Assembly (NCBI GenBank): GCA_910588815.1
Contig: CAJUQY010000054.1
Location: 1-15,941 of the forward strand
Length of the DNA: 15,941 nucleotides
Source of the DNA: an uncultured Lachnospiraceae bacterium
GTDB taxonomy: Bacteria; Bacillota; Clostridia; Lachnospirales; Lachnospiraceae
Direction of reading: 5' to 3'
This document shows positions 7,751 to 15,390 of this stretch, one piece after another. The notes under the pieces were generated by a model. That model saw only the letters and a list, made by a program, of their open reading frames with translations, was not told the DNA's origin and did no database searches. A program made the position numbers and the translations under genes. Every line of letters begins with the position of its first letter. The stretch's first letter is position 1.

Positions 7751-8158
7751 CTATCGACATAAATTTTTAATATTCTCAACAAAATCGTTCATTTCATTTT
7801 CCGGCATTTCATATATCCGGCACAAAAAGCCATCTACAACTAGCAAATTTCCCAATATCCACACATCTCCATTATCAGAATACTTAATCCAAACTTCCCA
7901 TCCCTTACCGGGATCTCGCAGTTTACAAGAGTCCGCAGGCAAAGCATTCAACTGTTTGATAATGTCTGACTTTTCCGCTCCTGTTAATGTTTTTTTCTTG
8001 ACACCATCCTCGGTCAGGTAAGACACCTCCACCTTTTTAATTCTAGAATCGTCCAATGAAAAAGGGATTTTTTTTAAATGCCTAATCAGCATGAGACCGC
8101 CTAGAAATAAAACTAACACTATTACTGTCACTGTCGTAAGTACTGCTTTCTTTCTCAT
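7751..8158 (-). CDS. Small single-pass membrane protein of unknown function
   Basis: I do not recognise this 135-residue protein. It has a positively charged N-terminus, one hydrophobic segment (about residues 6-25, VLTTVTVIVLVLFLGGLMLI) followed by RHLKK, predicting an anchored protein with an extracellular domain of about 105 residues. That domain has alternating beta-like segments (KVEVSYL, WEVWIKYS, GDVWILGNLLVVDGFLCRIY) and a helical end. There is no lipobox cysteine. It ends 13 bp before the BlaI-type repressor and is probably co-transcribed, so it may be part of the repressor's regulon. The base composition is more AT-rich than the flanking operons. The start at 8158 has only a loose GGATGGTGA-type ribosome binding site. 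Confidence 0.7.
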   Translation of the reverse strand: MRKKAVLTTVTVIVLVLFLGGLMLIRHLKKIPFSLDDSRIKKVEVSYLTEDGVKKKTLTGAEKSDIIKQLNALPADSCKLRDPGKGWEVWIKYSDNGDVWILGNLLVVDGFLCRIYEMPENEMNDFVENIKNLCR

Positions 8159-8205
8159 CCAGTCACCATCCTTTCTTTTGCTTTAGCTCGCATTCAAGCA
8201 AATAT

Positions 8206-8227
8206 ATTTTGAGTAAATCCTCAAAAT
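8206..8227. repeat. Perfect inverted repeat in the blaI-operon leader
   Basis: ATTTTGAG and CTCAAAAT form perfect 8-bp arms around a 6-nt centre (TAAATC), 48 bp upstream of the small membrane protein's start. It lies in the predicted 5' untranslated region, so it could form an mRNA hairpin or be a DNA-binding site. No T-run follows. Confidence 0.4.
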
Positions 8228-8244
8228 CTCACTGAATAATCCAT

Positions 8245-8283
8245 GTATAAACATATACTATCATTTTTCTTTGTTTTTCGCAA
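8245..8283 (-). promoter_or_regulatory. Predicted promoter with overlapping operator-like dyad upstream of the blaI operon
   Basis: On the minus strand TTGCGA (8283-8278), a 17-nt spacer and TAGTAT (8260-8255) preceded by TGA form a plausible extended -10 promoter. The dyad GTATA-n4-TATAC at 8245-8258 overlaps the -10 and the start site. This is where an autoregulating BlaI-type repressor would bind, although the sequence lacks the textbook TACA/TGTA half-sites. Confidence 0.45.
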
Positions 8284-8288
8284 TGTTT

Positions 8289-8316
8289 TTTCTTTGCATT
8301 TATTTCTTTGCATTTA
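8289..8316. repeat. Two tandem copies of a 14-bp unit
   Basis: The unit TTTCTTTGCATTTA occurs twice in a row, followed by a degenerate third start (TTTTTTTGC). It sits in an AT-rich gap between the blaI-operon promoter and the orphan reading frame. It probably arose by slippage. Confidence 0.7.
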
Positions 8317-8338
8317 TTTTTTGCTTTTTTAAACTGAA

Positions 8339-8620
8339 TTGCTCGAACGCGGCGTAGCGAAAGACCATATTATTGCCATCGTTTTAGATAATATTGAGAA
8401 CAGAGACTTAAGAGAGCCTCTTACCCTCTACCGCCATATAAAGAAACAACAAGTTAAAGCAAAGAGGGCGCAGGAAGAGCGCCCTCTGTTGAACACCGGA
8501 GATTCCTTCAAAAAAATCATCGTAGTCGGCAATCATATCCGGTTAAAACGAGACAATATGGGAATCACAATCATGGAAATCCGGCAGTTTCTTTTGGATC
8601 AAAACAGCCTGAACCTTTAG
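8339..8620 (+). CDS. Orphan plus-strand reading frame, possible 5'-truncated gene remnant
   Basis: An open frame of 93 codons whose first possible start is TTG at 8339, with no ribosome binding site; an in-frame stop lies three codons further upstream (8330-8332), and no ATG occurs until the last quarter. The amino-acid sequence nevertheless looks protein-like, with an amphipathic helical beginning (LLERGVAKDHIIAIVL), a charged middle and a basic stretch near GNHIRLKRDN. I do not recognise the family. It is the only plus-strand frame in the central window that does not lie over a clear minus-strand gene. A truncated remnant of a mobile or accessory gene is the most likely reading; a chance frame is the alternative. 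Confidence 0.3.
   Translation: MLERGVAKDHIIAIVLDNIENRDLREPLTLYRHIKKQQVKAKRAQEERPLLNTGDSFKKIIVVGNHIRLKRDNMGITIMEIRQFLLDQNSLNL
8463..8487 (-). terminator. GC-rich hairpin, possible terminator of the GH13 transcription unit
   Basis: A perfect 9-bp stem (AGAGGGCGC / GCGCCCTCT) with a 7-nt loop is followed, reading minus, by TTTGCTTTAAC. It lies about 190 nt beyond the GH13 stop codon and inside the orphan plus-strand frame. The T-run is interrupted, so termination is plausible but not certain. Confidence 0.4.
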
Positions 8621-8673
8621 ATCATTCCCACCCGACGATCATTTGATAAAAACCGGCCAAACACTTTCTCCGT
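8621..8673. other. Short gap between the orphan frame and the GH13 gene
   Basis: The whole stretch from 8159 to 8673 contains no convincing intact gene. It holds the blaI-operon promoter region, the 14-bp tandem repeat, the orphan frame and the GC hairpin. In the last 53 bases only a GATCATT direct repeat is visible, with no clear terminator next to the GH13 stop codon. Confidence 0.4.
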
Positions 8674-10212
8674 CTATACCCGGTAGAAACCGTAAAATCC
8701 TCCCGGAACCGTCACGCTCCCGTCTCTCTGCGTTATCTTGCCGCCGAAGGAGCGAAGCGGTTCCGCCAGGGAATACTCGCAGGCAAAGGAGGCCGGTTGC
8801 CCGGACGGATTTAAGATCACAAGAATTTTCTCGTCCTCTGCACTCCTCACATACGCAAAGGGATAGGCATTCTTCTCGGCGTAAATAAATTCGATGCCGC
8901 CCCGGCTTCTGAGAGCCGGGTGCTCCTTGCGGAAAGCGATCAGCTCCTTCACTTCATGGTAGAGGGAGGCCGGATCTTCCATCTGTCCCTTTACCGTCGG
9001 CCGGTCCGGGGCGGGATCCAGGGGGATATACAGCTTTTCCTCCCCTGCCAGGCTGAAACCCGCGTTTACGGAAGCGTCCCACTGCATGGGGGAACGGGAG
9101 CCGGTCCGGTTATATCCTCCTTCCACGGAAGTAAGCCCCTCCACGTACCGCATACCGATCTCGTCGCCATAGTAAATAAACGGGGCTCCCGGCATGGAGA
9201 GCAGAAAAGCAAAAGCCACCTTGAGCTCATCTTTGCAAACAGTCCTTGCCAGCCGATCCATATCATGGTTGCCGGAAGGAATACAGATCAATCCCTTTCC
9301 GGCCGTTTTCTTATGATTCTCCTGATAGATCCGGACAAATTTCGACACATCCCCCTTTCCCCTCCCGGAGAAATAAGGCTCGTCGCACCGAAACAGATCG
9401 TTGTAATGGGACGGCCCGAAGTGGAGCAGGAAATCCATGTGGAAACCGCCCGCCAGGGACTTATCCGGCTCTCCCCATTCAGAGACCATCACCGCCTCCG
9501 GAAATTCCTCTTCCAGAAATTCCCGAATCTTCTGCCATAGCCTTACGGTTCCCTTTCCGTCCTCGTCCCCTTTGACCAGAGAGTGGGCCATGTCCACCCG
9601 GAAGCCGTCGCAGCCTATGCCCAGCCAGAACCTCATGATCCGTTTAAGCTCCTCGACTGTCGCCCTCGGGCCGGGGGCATCCATGGCCTGCTGCCAGGGC
9701 TTCTCCGGCCGATAGTAACCGTAATTCAACGCCGGCTGGTGAGAGAAAAAGCTGACCAGGCAGGAGCCGTCTCTGTCGGAAATGCCCCGAAGGCTCCCCT
9801 GCCCCTCCGGCTCCTCCCAGATGCTGTCCGTCCATACATAGCGATCCGTATACTCGTTTTTCTCCGCCCTCATGGACGCCCGGAACCATTCATGCTCTGT
9901 GGAAGTATGCCCCGGAACCAGATCCAGAAGAATGTGCATGCCGCGGTCATGGGCCGCGTCGATCAGCTGTTTCAGTTCATCGTTGGTTCCGTAACGGGGC
10001 GCCGCCTTATAGTAATCAGAAATATCGTACCCCGCATCGCCGAAGGGGGATTCAAAGCAGGGATTCATCCAGACAGCATTGCAGCCCAGTCCCTCAATAT
10101 AGTCCAGCTTCTCCAAAATTCCCCTAAAATCCCCGATCCCGTCACCGTTCGTGTCCTTGAAGGATTGGGGATAAATCTCATAAAATACCGCGTCATCCAG
10201 CCATTTTACCAT
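8674..10212 (-). CDS. GH13 alpha-glucosidase/alpha-amylase family glycoside hydrolase
   Basis: This is a cytoplasmic (no signal peptide) GH13 enzyme of 512 residues, the length of oligo-1,6-glucosidases and related alpha-glucosidases. The N-terminal FYEIYPQSF and NGDGIGDFRGI segments are typical. Catalytic residues are Asp207 (GFRVD, nucleophile), Glu245 (SEWGE, acid/base) and Asp317 (SGNHD, transition-state stabiliser). Two motifs deviate: region I reads DLVPGH where most members have DxVxNH, and the QPDLN motif reads QPALN, so substrate specificity is uncertain. AGGAGG stands 10 nt before the ATG at 10212 and only 1 nt before an ATG at 10221, so 10212 is preferred (the alternative adds 3 residues). 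It lies 39 bp downstream of the P-loop kinase and is probably in the same unit, pointing to intracellular use of alpha-linked oligosaccharides. Confidence 0.92.
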   Translation of the reverse strand: MVKWLDDAVFYEIYPQSFKDTNGDGIGDFRGILEKLDYIEGLGCNAVWMNPCFESPFGDAGYDISDYYKAAPRYGTNDELKQLIDAAHDRGMHILLDLVPGHTSTEHEWFRASMRAEKNEYTDRYVWTDSIWEEPEGQGSLRGISDRDGSCLVSFFSHQPALNYGYYRPEKPWQQAMDAPGPRATVEELKRIMRFWLGIGCDGFRVDMAHSLVKGDEDGKGTVRLWQKIREFLEEEFPEAVMVSEWGEPDKSLAGGFHMDFLLHFGPSHYNDLFRCDEPYFSGRGKGDVSKFVRIYQENHKKTAGKGLICIPSGNHDMDRLARTVCKDELKVAFAFLLSMPGAPFIYYGDEIGMRYVEGLTSVEGGYNRTGSRSPMQWDASVNAGFSLAGEEKLYIPLDPAPDRPTVKGQMEDPASLYHEVKELIAFRKEHPALRSRGGIEFIYAEKNAYPFAYVRSAEDEKILVILNPSGQPASFACEYSLAEPLRSFGGKITQRDGSVTVPGGFYGFYRV

Positions 10213-10251
10213 CTCAGTCATTCCTCCTCACACCAAAAAGCGGACCGCCCC

Positions 10252-11004
10252 TCACGGCAGCCGTCCTGCCACATACTCATAGGCCCCATGCTCTGTCAAT
10301 CGCAGCGTGACATCCCCCTCCATGGACCGCTCCATACAGAGGCGAACATTGGGAAGGTCGCTGCCTTCGACCATATACTCTGCCTCCTCCCGCGCCACTC
10401 CGTTGCTGACCCGCCGCCACAGCAGCCTGTCCCGCACATTCTGCTCCTGCGCCAGAATCCGTATGGTGTAGTCCGCATAAGCCTTCAGTTCACGCCAGCC
10501 CTCCTCATCGAGAAGCAGATAATTCCCCTCAATGAGCACGATGTCTCCCTCGATCAAAACTGCTCCGTCCACAGGGTCATGAAGCTTTCTGCTATACTCC
10601 GGCCAGGGACATTTCTGCCTGGTCCTCACCTGTGAAAGCCTCTCTTTAAAGGCCGCCAGGTCATAGCTTATGGGCGCCCCCTTCACATGGGTCATGGGGA
10701 GTTCCTTCCCGTCCCGGACAATGGTGTGGGACAGCAGATATTCCTGGTAATGGTGAAATCCGTCCATTCCCACCGCCGTCACCGGCGTAAGCTCCGGCCT
10801 CTCCTCCGCAAGCTCCGTGAGAAATTTCACCAGTGTGCTCTTCCCCGTGGCCGGAGGCGCCGCCAGAAACACAATCAGCCGCCGGCCAAGCTCCCTCTGC
10901 ATCCGGCCAAGGCCGGCAAGCAGCGGCAGAAAGATAGTTTCCACCGTTTCATCCGGATAATTCGCCTCAATGGTGAGGCCGTTGATTTCCATTTTGCGCT
11001 TCAT
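10252..11004 (-). CDS. P-loop nucleoside/sugar kinase family protein (uridine kinase-like, YggC/FrcK-like)
   Basis: This 250-residue kinase belongs to the uridine kinase/phosphoribulokinase/pantothenate kinase-like P-loop group. Walker A appears as APPATGKST at 49-57, with Ala in place of the usual first Gly. The MDGFHHY motif (Asp81 the likely catalytic or substrate-binding acid), a GAPISYD segment and LIEGNYLLLDEEGW (about 158-170) are the other family landmarks. E. coli YggC and fructose-uptake-associated kinases belong here, but substrates are mostly unproven. The start at 11004 follows GAGGGG by 7 nt; an ATG at 11028 with GGTGGAG is also possible. Its position just before the GH13 enzyme suggests a carbohydrate-linked role, which is inference. 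Confidence 0.82.
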   Translation of the reverse strand: MKRKMEINGLTIEANYPDETVETIFLPLLAGLGRMQRELGRRLIVFLAAPPATGKSTLVKFLTELAEERPELTPVTAVGMDGFHHYQEYLLSHTIVRDGKELPMTHVKGAPISYDLAAFKERLSQVRTRQKCPWPEYSRKLHDPVDGAVLIEGDIVLIEGNYLLLDEEGWRELKAYADYTIRILAQEQNVRDRLLWRRVSNGVAREEAEYMVEGSDLPNVRLCMERSMEGDVTLRLTEHGAYEYVAGRLP

Positions 11005-11080
11005 ATCTCGTCCCCTCGTTCGTTCCATCCCGCTCCACCAAAGCAGGCCCTGCGGCCTCCCCCGGAGGGCTTCCCGATAC

Positions 11081-11129
11081 AATGAAAAGGACTGCCGCCC
11101 TGCGATCCTTCTCCGTCAGAGCGGCAGCC
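11081..11129 (-). terminator. Probable rho-independent terminator after ilvE
   Basis: Reading the minus strand, GGCTGCCGC (11129-11121) can pair with GCGGCAGTC (11098-11090) over 9 bp including one G-U, enclosing a 22-nt partly self-complementary loop and followed by CTTTTC. It begins 24 nt after the ilvE stop. The T-tract is short, so some read-through into the kinase gene is likely, and no separate kinase promoter was seen. Confidence 0.5.
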
Positions 11130-11152
11130 TCCTCTTTCTTTCCGGCCGGTCT

Positions 11153-12178
11153 TTATTTGATCACCTTGATCCAGCCTTCGGGCGCCTTGATGCGTCCCAT
11201 CTGGATGCCGGTCAGGGTATCATAAAGTTTCTTGGTCACAGGGCCCATCTCCGTCATACCGCTGGGCAGGCAGATCTCTTTTCCGTGATCTACGATCTTG
11301 CCGACGGGAGAGATCACCGCCGCGGTGCCGCAGAGGCCGCACTCCGCAAAATCTTTCAGCTCATCCAGATATACCTCCCGCTCTTCCGCCTCCAGTCCAA
11401 GGTACTCTTTCGCCACCTGCATCAGAGAACGGCGGGTGATAGAAGGCAGGATACTGTCGGACTTGGGTGTCACCACCTTGTTGTCTTTCGTCACAAACAG
11501 GAAGTTTGCCCCGCCGGTCTCCTCCACCTTCGTCCTGGTCTTCGGATCCAGGTACATATTTTCATCGTAGCCCTCCTCATGGGCGGAAACGATGGCATGA
11601 AGGCTCATGGCGTAATTGAGGCCCGCCTTGATATGTCCCGTACCATTAGGAGCCGCACGGTCAAAGTCGCTGACACGGATGGTCAGAGGCTTTACGCCGC
11701 CCTTGAAGTAAGGGCCGACCGGTGTGCAGAACACGCGGAATTCAAACTCATCCGCAGGCTTCACGCCGATCACGGCGTTCTTTCCATACATAAAAGGACG
11801 CAGATACAATGTTGCGCCGGAGCCGAAAGGCGGCACATAAGCCTCGTTGGCCGCCACCACCTGAACGACAGCGTCAATAAAACGCTCCGTCGGGAATACG
11901 GGCATCTCCAGACGCTTTGCGGAAGCTTCCATTCTCTCTGCATTGAGATCAGGACGGAAGGTCACGATATGTCCGTCCTCCGTCGTATAAGCCTTCAGGC
12001 CCTCGAAACAGGTCTGCGCATACTGAAGGACGCAGGCGCTTTCGCTCATGGTCACGTTTCCGTCCGAGACCAGTGCCCCCTCGTCCCATGCGCCGTCTTT
12101 ATAGCAGGAAACAAAGCGCTTGTCAGTTTCCATGTAGGAAAACCCAAGATTTCCCCAGTCGATATTCTTCTTTTCCAT
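11153..12178 (-). CDS. ilvE: Branched-chain amino acid aminotransferase (BCAT)
   Basis: A PLP-dependent fold-IV transaminase that interconverts Leu, Ile or Val with their 2-keto acids using 2-oxoglutarate/glutamate, in the cytoplasm. The 341-residue length and the motifs FEGLKAY (about 58-64), LYLRPFMYG, GHIKAGLNYA with the Schiff-base lysine at 184, VEETGGANFLFV with Glu220 near the pyridine nitrogen, and CGTAAVISPVG all match the large BCAT subgroup (IlvE/Bat type). The ATG at 12178 lies 7 nt after GGAG; the codon immediately before it is a GTG that could add one residue. It has its own near-consensus promoter and a downstream hairpin, so it appears monocistronic. No leader peptide or T-box fits in its roughly 40-nt leader. 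Confidence 0.97.
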   Translation of the reverse strand: MEKKNIDWGNLGFSYMETDKRFVSCYKDGAWDEGALVSDGNVTMSESACVLQYAQTCFEGLKAYTTEDGHIVTFRPDLNAERMEASAKRLEMPVFPTERFIDAVVQVVAANEAYVPPFGSGATLYLRPFMYGKNAVIGVKPADEFEFRVFCTPVGPYFKGGVKPLTIRVSDFDRAAPNGTGHIKAGLNYAMSLHAIVSAHEEGYDENMYLDPKTRTKVEETGGANFLFVTKDNKVVTPKSDSILPSITRRSLMQVAKEYLGLEAEEREVYLDELKDFAECGLCGTAAVISPVGKIVDHGKEICLPSGMTEMGPVTKKLYDTLTGIQMGRIKAPEGWIKVIK

Positions 12179-12225
12179 CACAGTTCTCCATTCTGCTGTC
12201 TGCCAGGCAGCCTAAATTTTCTTAA

Positions 12226-12254
12226 AGTATACCGCAACCCAAAATGATTTTCAA
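12226..12254 (-). promoter_or_regulatory. Sigma-A promoter of ilvE
   Basis: On the minus strand TTGAAA (12254-12249), exactly 17 nt of spacer and TATACT (12231-12226) are present. The start would be near 12219, giving a leader of about 40 nt before the ilvE ATG. This separates ilvE from the tryptophan-type transporter operon, though read-through from that operon is possible because no strong terminator lies between them. Confidence 0.8.
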
Positions 12255-12346
12255 TCCTCTTTCCCACAAGTTTCCGCATTTTTATTTTTGCGGGTAAGAC
12301 GGAGGAACGTCGGCGGCACAGTCCTTTACCGGGCAGGGAAGGAGCT

Positions 12347-13147
12347 CTATTTGGACAGTAGGATCCGGTCGTTGTCAAGGGCGTGGCCGGCGCGGTCCTT
12401 AAACCGCGTGAGAAGTCCTTCGACGCTCATGCCCTCCCGCTCTTTTCCGGAAATATCCAGAACAATCCGTCCGTCTGCCATCATAAGAGTCCTGTTTCCC
12501 AGGCTCAGGGCCTGATGCATATTGTGAGTCACCATCATGCATGTGGTCCGGTTAGAAGCAATGATCTCTTTCGTCAGAGCCAGGATCTTCTCCGCCGCCC
12601 CCGGATCCAGGGCCGCCGTGTGTTCGTCCAAAAGCAGGAGCTTCGGCGGAACGATGGTCGACATGAGAAGGGTCAGCGCCTGCCTCTGCCCGCCGGAGAG
12701 CAGCCCCACCGGCTGGTTCATCCTCTCCTCCAGCCCCATATCAAGGAGCGCCAGCTTTTCCCGGAAAAAAGCCTTATCCTTTTTGGAGATCCGGCTGAAG
12801 GGCGCTTTCCCCTTATATGTCCGAAGGTATGCCAGGGCCAGGTTTTCTTCAATGGTCATATGGGGAGCCGTTCCCCTTAAAGGGTCCTGGAACAGCCGCC
12901 CGATGATGCGGCTGCGCTTATACTCCGCCGCAAAGGTGATATCCTTCCCGTCAAGTGTAATGGAACCCTCGTCCACGTAAAAGCTTCCGGCCACCGCATT
13001 AAATAATGTAGATTTCCCTGCCCCATTGGAACCGACGATGGTCACAAAATCGCCGGGTGCCAAGTGGAGGGACAGGTCAGACAAGGCTTTTTTTTCGTTG
13101 ACGGTTCCCCCGTGAAAGGTTTTTGATATGGATTCGATCCGAAGCAT
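12347..13147 (-). CDS. trpZ: ABC transporter ATP-binding protein, TrpZ type
   Basis: This ATPase (266 aa) powers the three-gene importer encoded with the two preceding genes. Walker A GSNGAGKST at 39-47, Q-loop Gln87, LSGGQ at 150-154, Walker B LLLLDE ending at Glu175 (with the frequent DEHTAALDP continuation of this subfamily) and switch His208 are all present, so it should be active. The start at 13147 comes 1 bp after the permease stop and has AAGGGGGG 7 nt upstream; the frame is open to 13207 but that part overlaps the permease. The tryptophan assignment comes from the UGG T-box of the operon and the family, not from this protein itself. Confidence 0.9.
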   Translation of the reverse strand: MLRIESISKTFHGGTVNEKKALSDLSLHLAPGDFVTIVGSNGAGKSTLFNAVAGSFYVDEGSITLDGKDITFAAEYKRSRIIGRLFQDPLRGTAPHMTIEENLALAYLRTYKGKAPFSRISKKDKAFFREKLALLDMGLEERMNQPVGLLSGGQRQALTLLMSTIVPPKLLLLDEHTAALDPGAAEKILALTKEIIASNRTTCMMVTHNMHQALSLGNRTLMMADGRIVLDISGKEREGMSVEGLLTRFKDRAGHALDNDRILLSK

Positions 13148-13148
13148 A

Positions 13149-14063
13149 TTAACGCCCCCCTTTCTTTCCGGATGCCGCCGCCCATTTCCGCTTTTTAAGG
13201 GCCGCATAAGCTTTCAGCGTCGGCGCGGCAATGGCAAGGGCCACGATAATGGCCGTCACCAGCTTCAGGCATTCAATGGGAACGATTTTTGTTTTCAGAA
13301 CAACCGCGTATACAAAACGGTAAATAACGCTCCCGGTGACCACGGCAAGGACGCCCCGCTTCACAGAACCCCGGCCGATCACCGTTTCGCCGATGATCAG
13401 GCAGGCCAGCCCCACCACCACAATCCCGGTGCCGCCGTTGATATCCGCCGATTTCTGAATCTGCCCCACGACGGCTCCTGAAAGAGCTGTCAGGGCGTTG
13501 GAAATGCATAAGCCTACTGTGACCGTGAACACAGGATTGACAGAAGAGGCCCGCACCATATCCCGGTTGTCCCCCGTAGCGCGGATGGAAAGCCCCAGCC
13601 TGGTGCCGAGGAACCAGATCAGAAACAACCCCGCCGCCGCCACAACGACCGCCGCCAGCACAAATTCATACCAGCTTCCGCCGATTCCGGTCTCTTTAAA
13701 TAAGGAAAAGACTGTTTCCTGCTTAAGCAGGTTCACATTGGAGCTCCATCCCATAGCCATCAGATTGACCGTATAAAGTCCCGTATTGGTGACGATCCCT
13801 GCCAGAATGGACGGCACGCCCATTTTGGTCTGAAGAAAAGCCGTGACAAAACCCGCCGCCGCTCCCGCCAGCATGGCCGCGGGAACCGCCAGAAAGGGAT
13901 GCCCCGCCGCCGCCATAGAAACCGACACCGCCATTCCGAGAACAAAACTTCCGTCGGTGGTCAGATCCGCGATATCAAGTATCCGGTAACTTAAAAACAA
14001 TGCCATGGATACGAGCGCATACATAAAACCCAGCTCCAGGGCCGTCTGAGTGATAAAAACCAT
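13149..14063 (-). CDS. trpY: ABC transporter permease, TrpY type (BPD_transp_2 family)
   Basis: This is an integral membrane permease (304 aa) with about eight hydrophobic segments. The motifs YALVSMALFLSYRILDIADL at the N-terminus, TDGSFVLG and later GLSIRATGDNRDMVRASSVN belong to the branched-chain-amino-acid/ABC_sub_bind-associated permeases. A single permease gene implies a homodimeric channel. GGGAG lies 7 nt before the ATG at 14063, which is 22 bp after the binding-protein stop. The C-terminus is lysine-rich, as expected for a cytoplasmic tail. It sits between the binding protein and ATPase genes in one operon. Confidence 0.92.
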   Translation of the reverse strand: MVFITQTALELGFMYALVSMALFLSYRILDIADLTTDGSFVLGMAVSVSMAAAGHPFLAVPAAMLAGAAAGFVTAFLQTKMGVPSILAGIVTNTGLYTVNLMAMGWSSNVNLLKQETVFSLFKETGIGGSWYEFVLAAVVVAAAGLFLIWFLGTRLGLSIRATGDNRDMVRASSVNPVFTVTVGLCISNALTALSGAVVGQIQKSADINGGTGIVVVGLACLIIGETVIGRGSVKRGVLAVVTGSVIYRFVYAVVLKTKIVPIECLKLVTAIIVALAIAAPTLKAYAALKKRKWAAASGKKGGR

Positions 14064-14085
14064 GAGAATGCTCCCTTCTTACTGA

Positions 14086-15198
14086 TCAGTCCTCGGTGGT
14101 CTGAACCTCAACCAGCTCTCCCATATCCGCAAATACGGAGTAATCGATCTTCAGTCCTTCCGCCGTCTCTGTGTTGACGGTGATAATGCCGCCGTCCATC
14201 TTATAAAAATCTTCCATTCCTTCCATGCCTTCGGTCACAGCCTGATAAGCCAGGTCGGCCGTCTTCGAGCCAAGCTCCGTGTAATTCACGCCGCAGGTGA
14301 TAAACGCTCCGTTTCTTACAAAAGAATCTGCTCCGGTGTAATGAGGGACGCCGGCCTCAATCAGCGTATCTGCAATGGCAAGCTCCGCCGACATGATCAC
14401 ATTATCCGTGGGGGTGAAAATCGCATCTACCTCTTCAGATACCAGGACGCTGGCCGCCGCGATCACTTCGTCGTTGGTGTTGGCAGTCGCTTCCGCATAC
14501 TCAATGTTTTTTGATTCCAGATAAGCCTTTGCCTCGGCAATGGGTGTCGTGGAATTGGCCTCGGACAGAGAATACAGAAGCCCCACTTTCTTCACATCGG
14601 GGTTCTGCGCAAGCATCATATCCAGGATAAACTCTGTATTCAATGCGTCGCTGGTGCCGGTCACATAATCAATGCCGGTCACCTCCGCCGCTTCCGGATC
14701 GGAGATCGCCGCATAGACCACGGGGGTCTTCGTATCTTCTGCACATACCGTCATAACCTGGGCCGCCAGTGTGGCGACAGGAATGATCATATCCACTTCA
14801 TCTGCGATGGCCTGGTCGCCGATCTGCTTTAACACACTCTGATCCCCCTGTCCCGAATAGATCTCATATTCAATGGTAATGCCATGGTCTGCCGCCAGTT
14901 TATCAAGCTCTGCCCCGACAGCATTTGCGATTTCGTCCAGAGACGCGTGATCCATCTGCTTCACAATGGCAACCTTCAGGTTCTTCTTTTCGACGTTTCC
15001 GGCATCCTCCGTTTCCTGCCCTTGTGTTTCTTCAGTGTTTCCTGCTTCTGATTTGGCATCTGTTTCCCCGGCAGTCTCTGCCTTCGTCTCCGGTGCTTTC
15101 GTCTCCTTTTCACCGCCCCCGCAGGCAAGCAGGGAAAAACTCATGGCGACGGCTGCTGTCATAGCGATCATTTTTTTTACCAAGTTGTGTCTTCTCAT
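14086..15198 (-). CDS. trpX: ABC transporter substrate-binding lipoprotein, ABC_sub_bind family (TrpX type)
   Basis: This is the surface-anchored receptor (370 aa). A signal peptide ends in the lipobox SLLAC with Cys26, followed by a long Glu/Thr/Lys-rich linker (about 27-72). The mature fold starts at LKVAIVKQMDHASLDEI and contains further ABC_sub_bind landmarks: QGDQSVLKQIGDQ, PVVYAAISDPEAA, GTSD, VGLLYSLSEANS, AIFTPTDN and GADSFVRNGAFITCGVNY. Members of this family in streptococci bind tryptophan or other aromatic amino acids. Here the T-box leader with a UGG specifier makes tryptophan the best guess. AGGAGG lies 8 nt before the ATG at 15198. It is the first gene of the operon, after a roughly 190-nt spacer downstream of the T-box terminator. 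Confidence 0.93.
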   Translation of the reverse strand: MRRHNLVKKMIAMTAAVAMSFSLLACGGGEKETKAPETKAETAGETDAKSEAGNTEETQGQETEDAGNVEKKNLKVAIVKQMDHASLDEIANAVGAELDKLAADHGITIEYEIYSGQGDQSVLKQIGDQAIADEVDMIIPVATLAAQVMTVCAEDTKTPVVYAAISDPEAAEVTGIDYVTGTSDALNTEFILDMMLAQNPDVKKVGLLYSLSEANSTTPIAEAKAYLESKNIEYAEATANTNDEVIAAASVLVSEEVDAIFTPTDNVIMSAELAIADTLIEAGVPHYTGADSFVRNGAFITCGVNYTELGSKTADLAYQAVTEGMEGMEDFYKMDGGIITVNTETAEGLKIDYSVFADMGELVEVQTTED

Positions 15199-15390
15199 TT
15201 TGATGTCCTCCTATACTATAACATACCACAATATAATTACTTTCAGGCGGCAGATGGCCTTCCCGTCTCGCCAAAACGGAAAGGATACAGCAAGACAACT
15301 GAATTTTTATGCAGATACATTCCTGCATACAGAAATGCACTCCCCCTGAGGTTTTTTGCCATACAGGAAGATCCACTGGACTTTCTGCGT

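Noticed and set aside
9583..10635. A 350-codon plus-strand frame across the GH13 and kinase genes
   Set aside because: It spans two real genes in antisense, has no ribosome binding site that stands out, and reads as low-complexity Pro/Arg/His-rich sequence.
10970..12247. A 425-codon plus-strand open frame opposite ilvE
   Set aside because: It lies antisense to a clear aminotransferase gene with intact catalytic motifs, its translation shows no recognisable motif, and GC-rich coding sequence commonly leaves such antisense frames open.
12270..12300. A short CCGCA/TGCGG stem after trpZ as a terminator
   Set aside because: Only 5 bp with a 10-nt A-rich loop and no T-tract on the minus strand, so it is too weak to call.
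15199..15390. A second promoter or leader peptide between the T-box terminator and trpX
   Set aside because: AT-rich TATAGT-like sequence lies close to the start codon, but no -35 at a fitting distance and no leader frame with a ribosome binding site could be supported.
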